Shown: in pieces, positions 1 to 7,061 of the stretch | How positions within the stretch are numbered: the stretch's first letter is position 1 | Layout of the letters: the number at the start of each line of letters is the position of its first letter | Assembly: GCA_944384475.1 (NCBI GenBank) | Contig: CALWTN010000023.1 | Coordinates: 1 to 13,828 of the forward strand | Length of the DNA stretch: 13,828 nucleotides | Direction of reading: 5' to 3' | From: an uncultured Clostridia bacterium | GTDB lineage: Bacteria > Bacillota > Clostridia > Christensenellales > UBA1242 | Position numbers and translations under genes: made by a program | Notes under the pieces: generated by a model | What the model was told of the DNA's origin: nothing | The model's input: only the letters and a program-made list of their open reading frames with translations | Database searches by the model: none

Positions 1-54
1 ATCATACATTGCAAACAAGCTTTCTATACCTCTTCCTAAACCTCTTTTAACCAT
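1..54 (-). CDS. parB: ParB/Spo0J chromosome-partitioning protein, N-terminal fragment (cut by window edge)
   Basis: Only the first 18 codons are inside the window. They read MVKRGLGRGIESLFAMYD, and the opening K-R-G-L-G-R-G-[IL] followed by a short L-F is the usual start of ParB/Spo0J. In the family this N-terminal segment contacts and stimulates ParA. The ATG is at 52-54, one base after the parA stop codon, with an AGGGAGG ribosome-binding site lying inside the last codons of parA, so the two genes are an operon and translation is probably coupled. DNA-binding and CTPase parts lie outside the window. The identification rests on the short N-terminus plus position behind parA. Confidence 0.85.
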   Translation of the reverse strand, partial: MVKRGLGRGIESLFAMYD

Positions 55-55
55 A

Positions 56-871
56 TCAAACCTCCCTTAATTTTACCTTTGTATGCTTGGTAATGCTTTT
101 AAATTTGATCTTGTTTCTGTTCAAAAATTCCTCTGCAAGCGACAAATATGCCTCTGCGCCCTTTGACGCAGGGTCGTAAAGCACTATTGGCAACCCGTGG
201 CTTGGCGCTTCTGCAAGCCTGATGTTTCTTGGAATGTAGGTTTCAAACACTTTGCTTTTAAAAAACTTTATGATTTCTTGACTTACTTGATTTATAAGAT
301 TGGAGCGGTTGTCTTTCATCGTTCTTACAACGCCTTCAACGTCTATGTCTGGATTTAAGTGGAATTTCACAAGCCTGATCGTGTTCATAAGCTGTGTTAA
401 TCCGTCAAGCGCATAAAACTCGCACTGCATAGGAATTATCACGCTGTCAGACGCTGTCAATGCGTTGACTGTGAGAAGACCCAAAGAAGGCTGGCAGTCA
501 ATCATTATAAAATCATAACTTTCACGAATGTTTTCGAGAATATTTTTCAACACTTTTTCTCTGTCTGGCATCGAAACAAGCGAAATCTCCGCCGCCGCAA
601 GGTCAACAGTCGAAGGAATGATGTCCAAACCATCAATTCGTGTTTGAATTATTACTTCATCGATTGGACTTTCTCCATCAATTAAATCGTAAATGGTTTT
701 AAGCCCCTTCTTTTTTTCAACCCCAACGCCGCTTGTGGCGTTTCCTTGAGGGTCTAGGTCGATGATCAGCACTTTTTGCCCCATAACGGCCAAATATGCC
801 GACAGGTTCACGCAGGTTGTTGTTTTTCCAACTCCGCCTTTTTGATTTGTAAAAGAAATTATTTTTCCCAT
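56..871 (-). CDS. parA: ParA/Soj chromosome-partitioning ATPase
   Basis: A 271-residue MinD/ParA-type P-loop ATPase, normal length for chromosomal Soj. In this family ATP-bound dimers bind DNA non-specifically and work with ParB-parS to segregate origins; in Bacillus, Soj also modulates DnaA. The deviant Walker A motif KGGVGKTT is at residues 11-18 with its signature lysine, the DLDPQGN element is at 38-44 and the Walker B strand FIMIDC at 121-126. The switch region reads RTMKDNR (183-189) where relatives usually have LTM-[YF]-D-x-R, a mild divergence. The ATG is preceded by AGAGGT at a workable distance. The gene has its own extended -10 promoter and is followed by parB after one base. No parS-like palindrome was seen in this window. 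Confidence 0.95.
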   Translation of the reverse strand: MGKIISFTNQKGGVGKTTTCVNLSAYLAVMGQKVLIIDLDPQGNATSGVGVEKKKGLKTIYDLIDGESPIDEVIIQTRIDGLDIIPSTVDLAAAEISLVSMPDREKVLKNILENIRESYDFIMIDCQPSLGLLTVNALTASDSVIIPMQCEFYALDGLTQLMNTIRLVKFHLNPDIDVEGVVRTMKDNRSNLINQVSQEIIKFFKSKVFETYIPRNIRLAEAPSHGLPIVLYDPASKGAEAYLSLAEEFLNRNKIKFKSITKHTKVKLREV

Positions 872-907
872 TTTTACCTCTTTTGCCTAAAATTATTTGA
901 TATATGC

Positions 908-916
908 ATTATATCA
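908..916 (-). promoter_or_regulatory. Extended -10 promoter for parA-parB
   Basis: On the minus strand the intergenic region between rsmG and parA contains TGTGTGATATAAT (908-920). This is a perfect -10 hexamer TATAAT (908-913) with the TGn extension and the TRTG -16 element typical of Gram-positive sigma-A promoters. No good -35 is present at 16-18 bases (T-rich only). Expected start is near 901, giving a leader of about 30 bases that contains the parA ribosome-binding site. The same 13-mer occurs ahead of mnmE. Confidence 0.65.
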
Positions 917-941
917 CACATTTTTTGTATAAAAAAGCATA

Positions 942-1628
942 TTAAAGCGGTTTTTTTCGTGGAAGGTTGCCTCCTCGTGGATATTTTGAGGGCGCAGACT
1001 TAATTTTTCTTAAAACTATCACCGCACGGGACATATCCGCCAAATTATATCGTTCAATTTCTTCAATTTGTCCACCAAGTTCTTTTAGAGCGTTGTCTGC
1101 TCCTTCCAATTCCTCAAAAAATTCTGCGCCCTTATAAATTATTGCTTTTCCGTTCACTTTTACAAATGGAAGCAGATATTCACAAAGCGTTGACATATTT
1201 GCAACCGCACGGGCTGTAACGGTGTCAAAGGACTGTTTTTGCTGAAAATCTTCAATTCTTGCATGAAAAACTTCAACATTTTTTAACTGCAACAGGGCAA
1301 TTAACTCATTTAAAAACTTTACCCTTTTGTTTAAGCTGTCAACCAGCGTAATTTGCAAATCGTCTCGCAAAATTGCTAAAACAACCCCTGGAAAACCTGC
1401 ACCTGAGCCGACATCCAAAACTTTTCCATAAAACTTGCTAACAGCGACAGCACAATCAACAAAATGCTTAATCAAAACATCTTCAAACTCGGTTATAGCC
1501 GTCAAATTAAATTTTTGGTTCTCTTCAACCAAAAAATTAAAATATTTCTCAAACTTTTGAGCCTGAGCGTCTGAAATTTTCATTTTGTGTTTTAAAAACG
1601 TTTGTTTAATTTGTTCGCTTCTTTGCAT
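942..1628 (-). CDS. rsmG: RsmG, 16S rRNA (guanine-N7)-methyltransferase
   Basis: A 228-residue SAM-dependent methyltransferase (formerly GidB) that in the family methylates G527 of 16S rRNA in the 530 loop. The SAM-binding motif DVGSGAGFPG is at residues 72-81. NLTAIT near residue 41, TARAVA at 138-143 and the C-terminal KYPR...KKPL tail are all family hallmarks. I chose the ATG at 1626-1628 because AAGGA lies eight bases upstream. An in-frame ATG three codons earlier (1637) has no room for a ribosome-binding site. Either start overlaps the 3' end of mnmG by over 20 bases, so the two are translationally linked. It ends the mnmE-mnmG-rsmG unit, and no convincing terminator follows before the parA promoter. 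Confidence 0.95.
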   Translation of the reverse strand: MQRSEQIKQTFLKHKMKISDAQAQKFEKYFNFLVEENQKFNLTAITEFEDVLIKHFVDCAVAVSKFYGKVLDVGSGAGFPGVVLAILRDDLQITLVDSLNKRVKFLNELIALLQLKNVEVFHARIEDFQQKQSFDTVTARAVANMSTLCEYLLPFVKVNGKAIIYKGAEFFEELEGADNALKELGGQIEEIERYNLADMSRAVIVLRKIKSAPSKYPRGGNLPRKKPL

Positions 1629-3489
1629 TAACCTCATCCTTATATTTTTTTATCAAAACTCCAAGCACCGCAATGTCTGCAGGGGAGACACCAGAAACTC
1701 GAGATGCTTGTCCAAGATTGATTGGTTTAACTTCGCTCAACTTTTGAATTGTTTCTATTTTAAGCCCTTTTTGCTTTTGATATGGAAAATCTTCTGGAAT
1801 AGTTTGGCTTTCAAACTTTTTCAACTTTTGAATATCTTCCTCTTGTTGTTTTAAATAGCCTTCATATTTTACAATCAAGTTCATTTCGTTTATTATTTCG
1901 TAATCAAAGTCTTTAAACGTTTCAAATTCATCGTTAATTTTGAAAGCGTCTATATTTGATCTCTTTATTGCCTCTTTAACAGAAATTGAGTTTTTAGGCG
2001 GTTTTTCGTTGTTTTTTTCAAAAAAATCAATTAATTTTTGATTATTTTTTAACTTTTGATTTAAAAGCGAAAAAATATCTTTAAGTTTTTGTTTTTTATT
2101 TAAAAATTGTTTATATCTCTTATCGTCCACAAGCCCAACCTTTCTTCCAATCTCGGTCAGCCTTAAATCCGCATTATCTTGCCTGAGCGACAGCCTGTAT
2201 TCAGCTCGGCTTGTCATCATTCGATATGGTTCGTTGGTTCCTTTTGTCACAATGTCGTCAATAAGCACACCAATATACGCATCGCTTCGTGATAAAATAA
2301 GCATGTCTTTGTTTTCTAAATATAGCGCCGCATTTATTCCTGCAATCAAACCTTGTGCTGCCGCCTCCTCATAGCCACTTGTCCCGTTTATTTGTCCGGC
2401 AAAAAACAATCCTTTGTGCAACTTGCTTTCAAGGGATGGCTGCAGCTGCATAGGGTCTATGCAATCATATTCAATTGCATAAGCATCACGCATTATTTCG
2501 GCATTCTCTAACCCAGCTAAAGAATGAATCATCTTTTCTTGAATCTCTGCTGGCATGGACGTTGAAAAACCTTGTATATACATTTCCGAGGTGGAAAGCG
2601 ACTCTGGCTCTAAAAACAACTGGTGCCTGTCTTTGTCCGCAAATCTAACAATTTTTGTTTCAATAGAAGGGCAGTATCTCGGCCCTATGCCTTTAATTTC
2701 TCCCGATATTGCAGGCGCTTTATCAAGATTTTCCAAAATGATTTGATGCGTCTGTAAGTTGGTGTAGGTTAGATAGCAACTTGCCTTGTTTGCAATCTTC
2801 TTCTTTGTCATAAAAGAAAAGGTTTGAATATCTTCTTCGCCTTTTTGCTCTTCCAAATTGTTAAAGTTGATGCTTCTTCTGTTAATTCTTGCGGGCGTGC
2901 CAGTTTTAAAACGCAAAAGCTTATACCCCAAATTCAAAAGGGAAGAGGAAAGCTGTTTTGCGTTTTTAAATCCATTTGGCCCTACGTTTTCGGTAAAAGA
3001 ACCAATAATTATTCTGCTGTCAAGATAAACTCCCGTTGCAAACACCACAACCTTTGCCAAAAACTCTCCGCCAACCGCTGTGCGAACAATTTTTTCTTCG
3101 CCTTTAATTTCTATGCTGACAACTTCCGCCTGTTTTAAAAACAGGTTTTTTGTGTTTTCAACCACCTTTTTCATTTCAAGATGATATTTCTCTTTGTCAG
3201 CTTGCGCTCTTAAACTTTGCACTGCTGGCCCTCTGCCACGGTTAAGCATCCTTATTTGAATGGCGGTTTTGTCGGCTATCTTGCCCATCTCACCGCCAAG
3301 GGCATCTATCTCGCTGACGAGCTGTCCTTTTGCAGTGCCGCCTATCGAAGGATTGCACGCCAAAAAAGCCACTGCGTCTAAACTTATCGTAAGCAGCAGC
3401 GTTTTATGTCCCTTTCTTGCAAGCGCAAGTGCGGCTTCACAGCCTGCGTGTCCTGCGCCGATAACAATCGCTTCAAACTTTTCCTTCAT
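1606..3489 (-). CDS. mnmG: MnmG (GidA), FAD-dependent tRNA wobble-uridine modification subunit
   Basis: A 627-residue homologue of MnmG, which with MnmE installs the (carboxymethyl)aminomethyl group at C5 of U34 in certain tRNAs using FAD and a methylene-folate carbon. The dinucleotide-binding motif GAGHAG is at 11-16. Conserved cysteines are seen in CNPSIGG (45-51) and GPRYCPSIE (269-277). The FAGQINGTSGYEEAAAQG segment (363-380) and the MnmE-binding tail ending in VSGVSPADIAVL are present. The length is standard. The ATG at 3487-3489 lies one base after the mnmE stop with only a weak ribosome-binding site, so translation probably depends on termination of mnmE. An in-frame GTG at 3504 has no Shine-Dalgarno and gives an atypical N-terminus. 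Confidence 0.97.
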   Translation of the reverse strand: MKEKFEAIVIGAGHAGCEAALALARKGHKTLLLTISLDAVAFLACNPSIGGTAKGQLVSEIDALGGEMGKIADKTAIQIRMLNRGRGPAVQSLRAQADKEKYHLEMKKVVENTKNLFLKQAEVVSIEIKGEEKIVRTAVGGEFLAKVVVFATGVYLDSRIIIGSFTENVGPNGFKNAKQLSSSLLNLGYKLLRFKTGTPARINRRSINFNNLEEQKGEEDIQTFSFMTKKKIANKASCYLTYTNLQTHQIILENLDKAPAISGEIKGIGPRYCPSIETKIVRFADKDRHQLFLEPESLSTSEMYIQGFSTSMPAEIQEKMIHSLAGLENAEIMRDAYAIEYDCIDPMQLQPSLESKLHKGLFFAGQINGTSGYEEAAAQGLIAGINAALYLENKDMLILSRSDAYIGVLIDDIVTKGTNEPYRMMTSRAEYRLSLRQDNADLRLTEIGRKVGLVDDKRYKQFLNKKQKLKDIFSLLNQKLKNNQKLIDFFEKNNEKPPKNSISVKEAIKRSNIDAFKINDEFETFKDFDYEIINEMNLIVKYEGYLKQQEEDIQKLKKFESQTIPEDFPYQKQKGLKIETIQKLSEVKPINLGQASRVSGVSPADIAVLGVLIKKYKDEVNAKKRTN

Positions 3490-3490
3490 A

Positions 3491-4810
3491 TTATTTGCCC
3501 ACACAAAACTTTGAAAAGATCATGGATATTATATCCTCATTTTCTGTTTCGCCTGTAATCTTTCCAAGTTCGTTCCACACTTTTTTTATTAACATGGAGA
3601 GTATTTCCAAACTTTGGTCTTTTTCTTTAAAAATGTTGTCAACTTGGCTGCTTGCATTCTTTAAATGTTGCAACTGCCTTTCGTTTGTAACCACCACGCC
3701 GTTAAAATCAATTTTCTTTTTAATTATCGTTTGGAATATTTTTTCTTTTAGTTGTTCAATGTTTTGCTTTGACAAAGCGCTTACACAAATTTCGTTTTCT
3801 TGTTTTTCGATGCTGCGCTTTTTATCTTGTTTGTTTATAACGGAAATAAATGGTTTTTTAATTATTTTTTTAATATTTTCATCATTTTTATTTAATTTTT
3901 CGCTTCCGTCATAAACTATCAAAACCAAATCGGCCTCGTCTAACATTTTTTTACTTTTTTCAATTCCGATTTTTTCAATCTCGTTTTGGCTTTCTCTTAT
4001 GCCTGCGGTGTCGTAAAAATTCATACGTATGCCGTTGTAATCAAGGCTTGCTTCAACCACGTCACGAGTTGTTCCTTCTGTTGATGTTACAATGGCTTTG
4101 TTTTCTCCAACCAAAGCGTTAAGCAAACTGCTTTTACCAACATTTGCCTTGCCAACAAGCGCAATCTTTATTCCGTTTTTAATAAATCGAGCTTGCTCTG
4201 CGTTTTGCAAAATTTCTTGCAACTGTTTTTTGCATTCCTTTAATTTTTGAAAGACTGTCTCTCTCACGTCTTCATATTCATCTTCCTCTGGATAGTCCAT
4301 GCTTACTTCAATCTGTGCAAGCAGTTCGGTCAAACTCTCTTGCAATGCTTTTATCTTTTCAAAAAGTTTACCAGATGATGCTGAAAGAACGCTTTTAACT
4401 TCGCCCTCACTTTCGCTGTTTATTTCGTCTACAATCGACTCCGCTTCGTCCAGCGAAATTTTTCCGTTTTCAAAAGCCCTCTTAGAAAACTCGCCTGGTT
4501 GAGCCAAAACCGCTCCGCCTTGCAAAAGTTTTTCTTGCAACATTCTTGTAACCGCAACGCCGCCGTGCAGCTGAAACTCAACAATGTCTTCGCCCGTAAA
4601 AGAATGCGGCGCTTTAAAATATGCCATCATGCATTTTTCTTTTACTTGCCCCAAATCAAAGTTTCCAAGCAACATTTTTCTTGGCTCTATTTTATTTGCG
4701 CATGAAAAAAACTTTAACGCAATTTTTAAAGCGTCTTTTCCGCTCATCCTTACAATGCTGATCGCACCTTTTCCAAGTGGAGTTGAAATTGCGACTATTG
4801 TTTTATTCAT
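3491..4810 (-). CDS. mnmE: MnmE (TrmE), tRNA-modification GTPase
   Basis: A 439-residue homologue of MnmE, the GTPase partner of MnmG in U34 modification. The N-terminal folate-binding domain starts at once with TIVAISTPLGKGAISIVRMSG. The G domain shows Walker A GKANVGKS (220-227), G2 TTRD (247-250), G3 DTAG (267-270) and G4 NKQD (326-329). The C-terminus has GKITGETENEDI followed by FCVGK, with the conserved catalytic-region cysteine of the family. It is slightly shorter than the usual ~455-460 residues, mostly in loops of the G domain. The start is fixed by the conserved N-terminus. Strikingly there is no Shine-Dalgarno, and a -10 box ends seven bases before the ATG, so the mRNA looks leaderless. 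mnmG follows after one base. Confidence 0.97.
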   Translation of the reverse strand: MNKTIVAISTPLGKGAISIVRMSGKDALKIALKFFSCANKIEPRKMLLGNFDLGQVKEKCMMAYFKAPHSFTGEDIVEFQLHGGVAVTRMLQEKLLQGGAVLAQPGEFSKRAFENGKISLDEAESIVDEINSESEGEVKSVLSASSGKLFEKIKALQESLTELLAQIEVSMDYPEEDEYEDVRETVFQKLKECKKQLQEILQNAEQARFIKNGIKIALVGKANVGKSSLLNALVGENKAIVTSTEGTTRDVVEASLDYNGIRMNFYDTAGIRESQNEIEKIGIEKSKKMLDEADLVLIVYDGSEKLNKNDENIKKIIKKPFISVINKQDKKRSIEKQENEICVSALSKQNIEQLKEKIFQTIIKKKIDFNGVVVTNERQLQHLKNASSQVDNIFKEKDQSLEILSMLIKKVWNELGKITGETENEDIISMIFSKFCVGK

Positions 4811-4817
4811 GTTTTAA

Positions 4818-4845
4818 ATTATATCACACAAATAAATTTTTTCAA
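4818..4845 (-). promoter_or_regulatory. Promoter for mnmE-mnmG-rsmG, predicted leaderless start
   Basis: Minus-strand -35 TTGAAA (4840-4845), a 16-base spacer and -10 TATAAT (4818-4823) with a TGTG-n extension. The usual +1, seven bases beyond the -10, falls on 4810-4811, that is on or next to the A of the mnmE ATG. It lies directly behind the jag terminator, so mnmE is expected to be transcribed independently of the rpmH operon. Confidence 0.75.
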
Positions 4846-4871
4846 CAAAAAAATAGAGCAAAAGCTCTATT
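4845..4871 (-). terminator. Intrinsic terminator of the rpmH-rnpA-yidD-yidC-jag operon
   Basis: A perfect 8-bp stem, AATAGAGC (4852-4859) against GCTCTATT (4864-4871) with a 4-base loop, is followed on the minus strand by a run of seven T (4851-4845). The jag stop codon TAG (4867-4869) lies inside the stem. Confidence 0.85.
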
Positions 4872-5304
4872 CTCTATATTCTCTTGGAAAAATGATTATA
4901 TATCGTTTTGGCTCAGTGCCTTTCGACATTGTGGTGACTTTTTCGTTGTCTTGCAAAGCAAGATGTATTTGTCTTCTTTCGCTTGCATCCATAGGCTCTA
5001 ACTTTGCATATCTGCCAGTTTTTGCCACCTTGCTTGCCATTCTGTTTGCAAGGTTTTTCAACGCTTCTGCACGCTTTTCTCTGTAATCACACACGTCAAG
5101 CACCTGCTTCTTTTTGCCACGCTTGCATATCGTGTTCATCAAATAGGAGAGTGCGAACATCGTTTCTCCACGATAGCCAATAAGTTCGTTAAGCCCTTCG
5201 CCGCTGACTTCAATTTTAATAACCTCTTCCTCTTCAATTTCACTGATTTGAGCGTCTTTACCGAGTGCTTTTACGGCGCCTGAGATAAATTCAACGGCAT
5301 CCAT
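4867..5304 (-). CDS. jag: Jag/KhpB RNA-binding protein, KH-R3H part
   Basis: A 145-residue product carrying the two RNA-binding modules of Jag (KhpB, SpoIIIJ-associated protein). The KH-type core has the GxxG loop as IGYRG (42-46) and the R3H domain has its R-x-x-x-H as RRQIH (110-114), preceded by LEPMDASER. In relatives Jag pairs with KhpA, binds RNA and affects cell division and envelope growth. The normal gene starts with a Jag_N domain. That part is present upstream in the same frame (5506-5655) but is separated by an amber codon at 5506-5508 and a 67-codon Lys/Glu-rich linker (5305-5505) with no other start codon. This ATG has a usable ribosome-binding site (GAAGAGG, five bases away), so the half gene could be expressed by itself. 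A pseudogene, a true split gene and stop readthrough all remain possible. Confidence 0.85.
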   Translation of the reverse strand: MDAVEFISGAVKALGKDAQISEIEEEEVIKIEVSGEGLNELIGYRGETMFALSYLMNTICKRGKKKQVLDVCDYREKRAEALKNLANRMASKVAKTGRYAKLEPMDASERRQIHLALQDNEKVTTMSKGTEPKRYIIIFPREYRE

Positions 5305-5308
5305 TTTG

Positions 5309-5316
5309 CCCTCTTC
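5309..5316 (-). promoter_or_regulatory. Internal ribosome-binding site for the KH-R3H half of jag
   Basis: Minus-strand GAAGAGGG ends four to five bases before the ATG at 5302-5304. It makes independent initiation of the C-terminal half plausible after termination at the amber codon about 200 bases upstream. The surrounding linker is naturally purine-rich (Lys/Glu codons), so a chance match is possible. Confidence 0.5.
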
Positions 5317-5505
5317 ACGAGGTTTTTGCTCTGCTTTTTCTTGTTCCTCTTCTTGTTCTACTTTTTCTTGAACAATAGGCTTAGCCTCTTTAACTTTTTT
5401 TGGTTTTTCTGTTTTTTCTTCAACTTTTTTTTCTTCTTTGCTCTCGCAAGCCTCTTCTTTTTTTACTTGTTCTTTCTTTTGATATTTTGCAAGTTCATCT
5501 TCGGA

Positions 5506-5655
5506 CTAACTCACCACAACTCTTGCTTTTTTAAACAATCCACCTTCGCTTAAAATTTTAATATCCACATCTTCACGAGATGCTTTAAGTTCAAAAAGTG
5601 CGTTTTCTATTGCTTGTTCAATGTTCTTTCCGGTCGCTTCCACGCTGGTTTTCAT
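5506..5655 (-). CDS. jag: Jag N-terminal (Jag_N) domain, 49 codons ended by an in-frame TAG
   Basis: Translation from the ATG at 5653-5655 gives 49 residues beginning MKTSVEATGKNIEQAIENAL and ending KKARVVVS. This matches the Jag_N pattern: V-x-A-x-G-K/Q-x-x-E-x-A-[IV] at the start and the G-L-F-x(n)-A-[KR]-V-x-V strand at the end. A perfect AGGAGG (5661-5666) precedes the ATG by five bases. The frame then meets TAG at 5506-5508 and continues open through a Lys/Glu-rich linker into the KH-R3H half (4867-5304). Jag_N is therefore complete and the interruption sits at the domain border. The start lies 23 bases after the yidC stop. It may be the first part of one broken or recoded jag gene, or a small protein of its own. 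Confidence 0.7.
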   Translation of the reverse strand: MKTSVEATGKNIEQAIENALFELKASREDVDIKILSEGGLFKKARVVVS

Positions 5656-5672
5656 ATTCTCCTCCTGATACG

Positions 5673-5701
5673 ATTATATCATTTTCTTCTGTAAGATACA
5701 A
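5673..5701 (-). promoter_or_regulatory. Possible internal promoter ahead of jag
   Basis: TGATATAAT (5673-5681, minus strand) overlaps the TGA stop of yidC and repeats the extended -10 core seen before parA, mnmE and recF. A poor -35 (TTGTAT, 5696-5701) lies 17 bases upstream. A start near 5666 would leave an 11-base leader beginning at the jag Shine-Dalgarno. The overlap with a stop codon makes a coincidental match possible. Confidence 0.35.
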
Positions 5702-7061
5702 CTGAATTTAACTTTTCTTGATTTTTCTTTTCATCGTGAGCATCCCATTTGTTTATTATCAAGTTTTCAAGTGGGGCGAGGGCTGCGTTGATCGCTTGTC
5801 CTACAACAAGGTATATTGCAAACACTGAGTTGTAGAATATTGCAAATATGCCCATGATCAAAGGCAAAACAAACATCATAACTTTTGCTGCAACAGGCTG
5901 TTTTGTTTTTTCTCCTTTTTTCTTGCTTGTCATATTTCCAAGCCAGATGGATAGAAAACTGATGCCTATGCTGAGAACAGCCAAAATTAAATATCCGTTT
6001 ACTCTGCCAACTTGACTGTCGAGATTTGGCATAAATGAGTTGTAAATCACTTCTTCATACTCAGAAACGTTTTTAGATCCAATTTCGCCTACAAATTGAT
6101 TATATGTGAAAATAGAGTTTTTAAACGGACTGTCTGCAATCCAGTAGTTTTGTATCCAAAGAAAAGATGATTTTTCGGGACGGTTTTGATAGCATGAAAC
6201 TATATATCTCGTTGAATAATCGTCAATCGCTTGCTTGTATGTGATTTCGCCGCTTACGATTTCGTCTCCTACATAGTTTTCATAAACAGGGTTGTCGCCA
6301 TCAAAGACGGGTTGTCCGTCTTCACCAAGTTTTTGCTGTGGTGAAACAAATTTTGTTGCCAAGTCATAGATTGCCTTATCAGAGGATACCACAACTTTGG
6401 TTGGATTTCCGTTCTCGTCCAAAATTGGATTTCCTTCACCGTCAACTTGGTCTTCATCTGTTTGATAGGAAAAGTCGGTTTTATATTCCGCCGAAGCAAC
6501 AACCTCTCCATTTTCATCTTTTGCAAGAATTTGCCCGTCCACAACTTCAAAAGTTATGTTTTGATAATTTTGGAAAAATTGAGTGTTTGCTTTTTCATAT
6601 TCTTGATTTGTAAGATTTAAAACGTTTGCGTAATTGTATTTTAAGTAATCATACTCCTGGCTTATCTTATAATCCGCCATTGAGTTTAAACCTGAAAACA
6701 ACGAAAAGAAGATGAGTAGGTTGAGCGCCAAGAAAAGTATCATAAACAAGCAACTGCCTGTCATTGAAAAATTATATTTTTTGTAAAGTTCTTGCGTTTT
6801 TCGGTTTAACAGGTTTTTATCTGCGCCATACTTTGCTTTTATCTTTTCCATTTCTGGCTGCATTTGTGCTTGTATTCTGGCGTTCTTTTTATTAAACTTT
6901 TTGTTGATAGTGTCAAGCGGCGCCCATATTATTCTTATAATAAGCGTGATCAAAACAACAGCGAGAATATAACTTCCCACTCCTGCTTCAAAAGCTTTTA
7001 TTATAGTTTGCCAAACACCTGTTGGCTCGGCAACCGACAATATGGCGCTTAAAGTAGCCAT
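5679..7061 (-). CDS. yidC: YidC/Oxa1/SpoIIIJ membrane-protein insertase with enlarged external loop
   Basis: A 460-residue insertase of the Oxa1 superfamily, which places membrane proteins into the cytoplasmic membrane alone or with SecYEG. TM1 (about 29-47) contains the conserved groove arginine in TLIIRIIWAPL (Arg43). The cytoplasmic hairpin has QPEMEKIKAKYG (68-79). TM2 is about 101-124, and TM3-TM5 fall at about 355-376, 391-411 and 413-433. The conserved FLW before TM3 is at 300-302. Between TM2 and that point lies an acidic, Gly/Asn/Asp-rich insert of about 170 residues with repeated D-G/E-x-G-N-P-like turns. Gram-positive relatives are typically 260-280 residues and lipoproteins; this one has no signal peptide or lipobox. 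AAGGAG precedes the ATG, which overlaps yidD by 13 bases. Confidence 0.93.
   Translation of the reverse strand: MATLSAILSVAEPTGVWQTIIKAFEAGVGSYILAVVLITLIIRIIWAPLDTINKKFNKKNARIQAQMQPEMEKIKAKYGADKNLLNRKTQELYKKYNFSMTGSCLFMILFLALNLLIFFSLFSGLNSMADYKISQEYDYLKYNYANVLNLTNQEYEKANTQFFQNYQNITFEVVDGQILAKDENGEVVASAEYKTDFSYQTDEDQVDGEGNPILDENGNPTKVVVSSDKAIYDLATKFVSPQQKLGEDGQPVFDGDNPVYENYVGDEIVSGEITYKQAIDDYSTRYIVSCYQNRPEKSSFLWIQNYWIADSPFKNSIFTYNQFVGEIGSKNVSEYEEVIYNSFMPNLDSQVGRVNGYLILAVLSIGISFLSIWLGNMTSKKKGEKTKQPVAAKVMMFVLPLIMGIFAIFYNSVFAIYLVVGQAINAALAPLENLIINKWDAHDEKKNQEKLNSVVSYRRK

Noticed and set aside
1..940. parS site near parAB
   Set aside because: No sequence close to the 16-base parS palindrome (TGTTTCACGTGAAACA) was seen here or elsewhere in the window.
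872..941. Terminator between rsmG and parA
   Set aside because: Runs of A and T flank a few GC pairs here, but the arms do not pair beyond A-T runs with mismatches, so no stable stem forms.
3490..3504. GTG at 3504 as the mnmG start
   Set aside because: It has no Shine-Dalgarno and adds five residues not seen in the family. The ATG at 3489 gives the usual N-terminus just before the GAGHAG motif.
5506..5508. TAG reassigned to an amino acid throughout the genome
   Set aside because: jag itself ends with TAG (4867-4869) inside a terminator hairpin at the expected C-terminus, so TAG still works as a stop. Local readthrough remains possible.
5326..5553. 75-codon plus-strand open frame rich in Phe and Leu, possible small membrane protein
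   Set aside because: It is the exact antisense of the Lys/Glu-rich jag linker (AAA/GAA read as TTT/TTC), which explains its composition.
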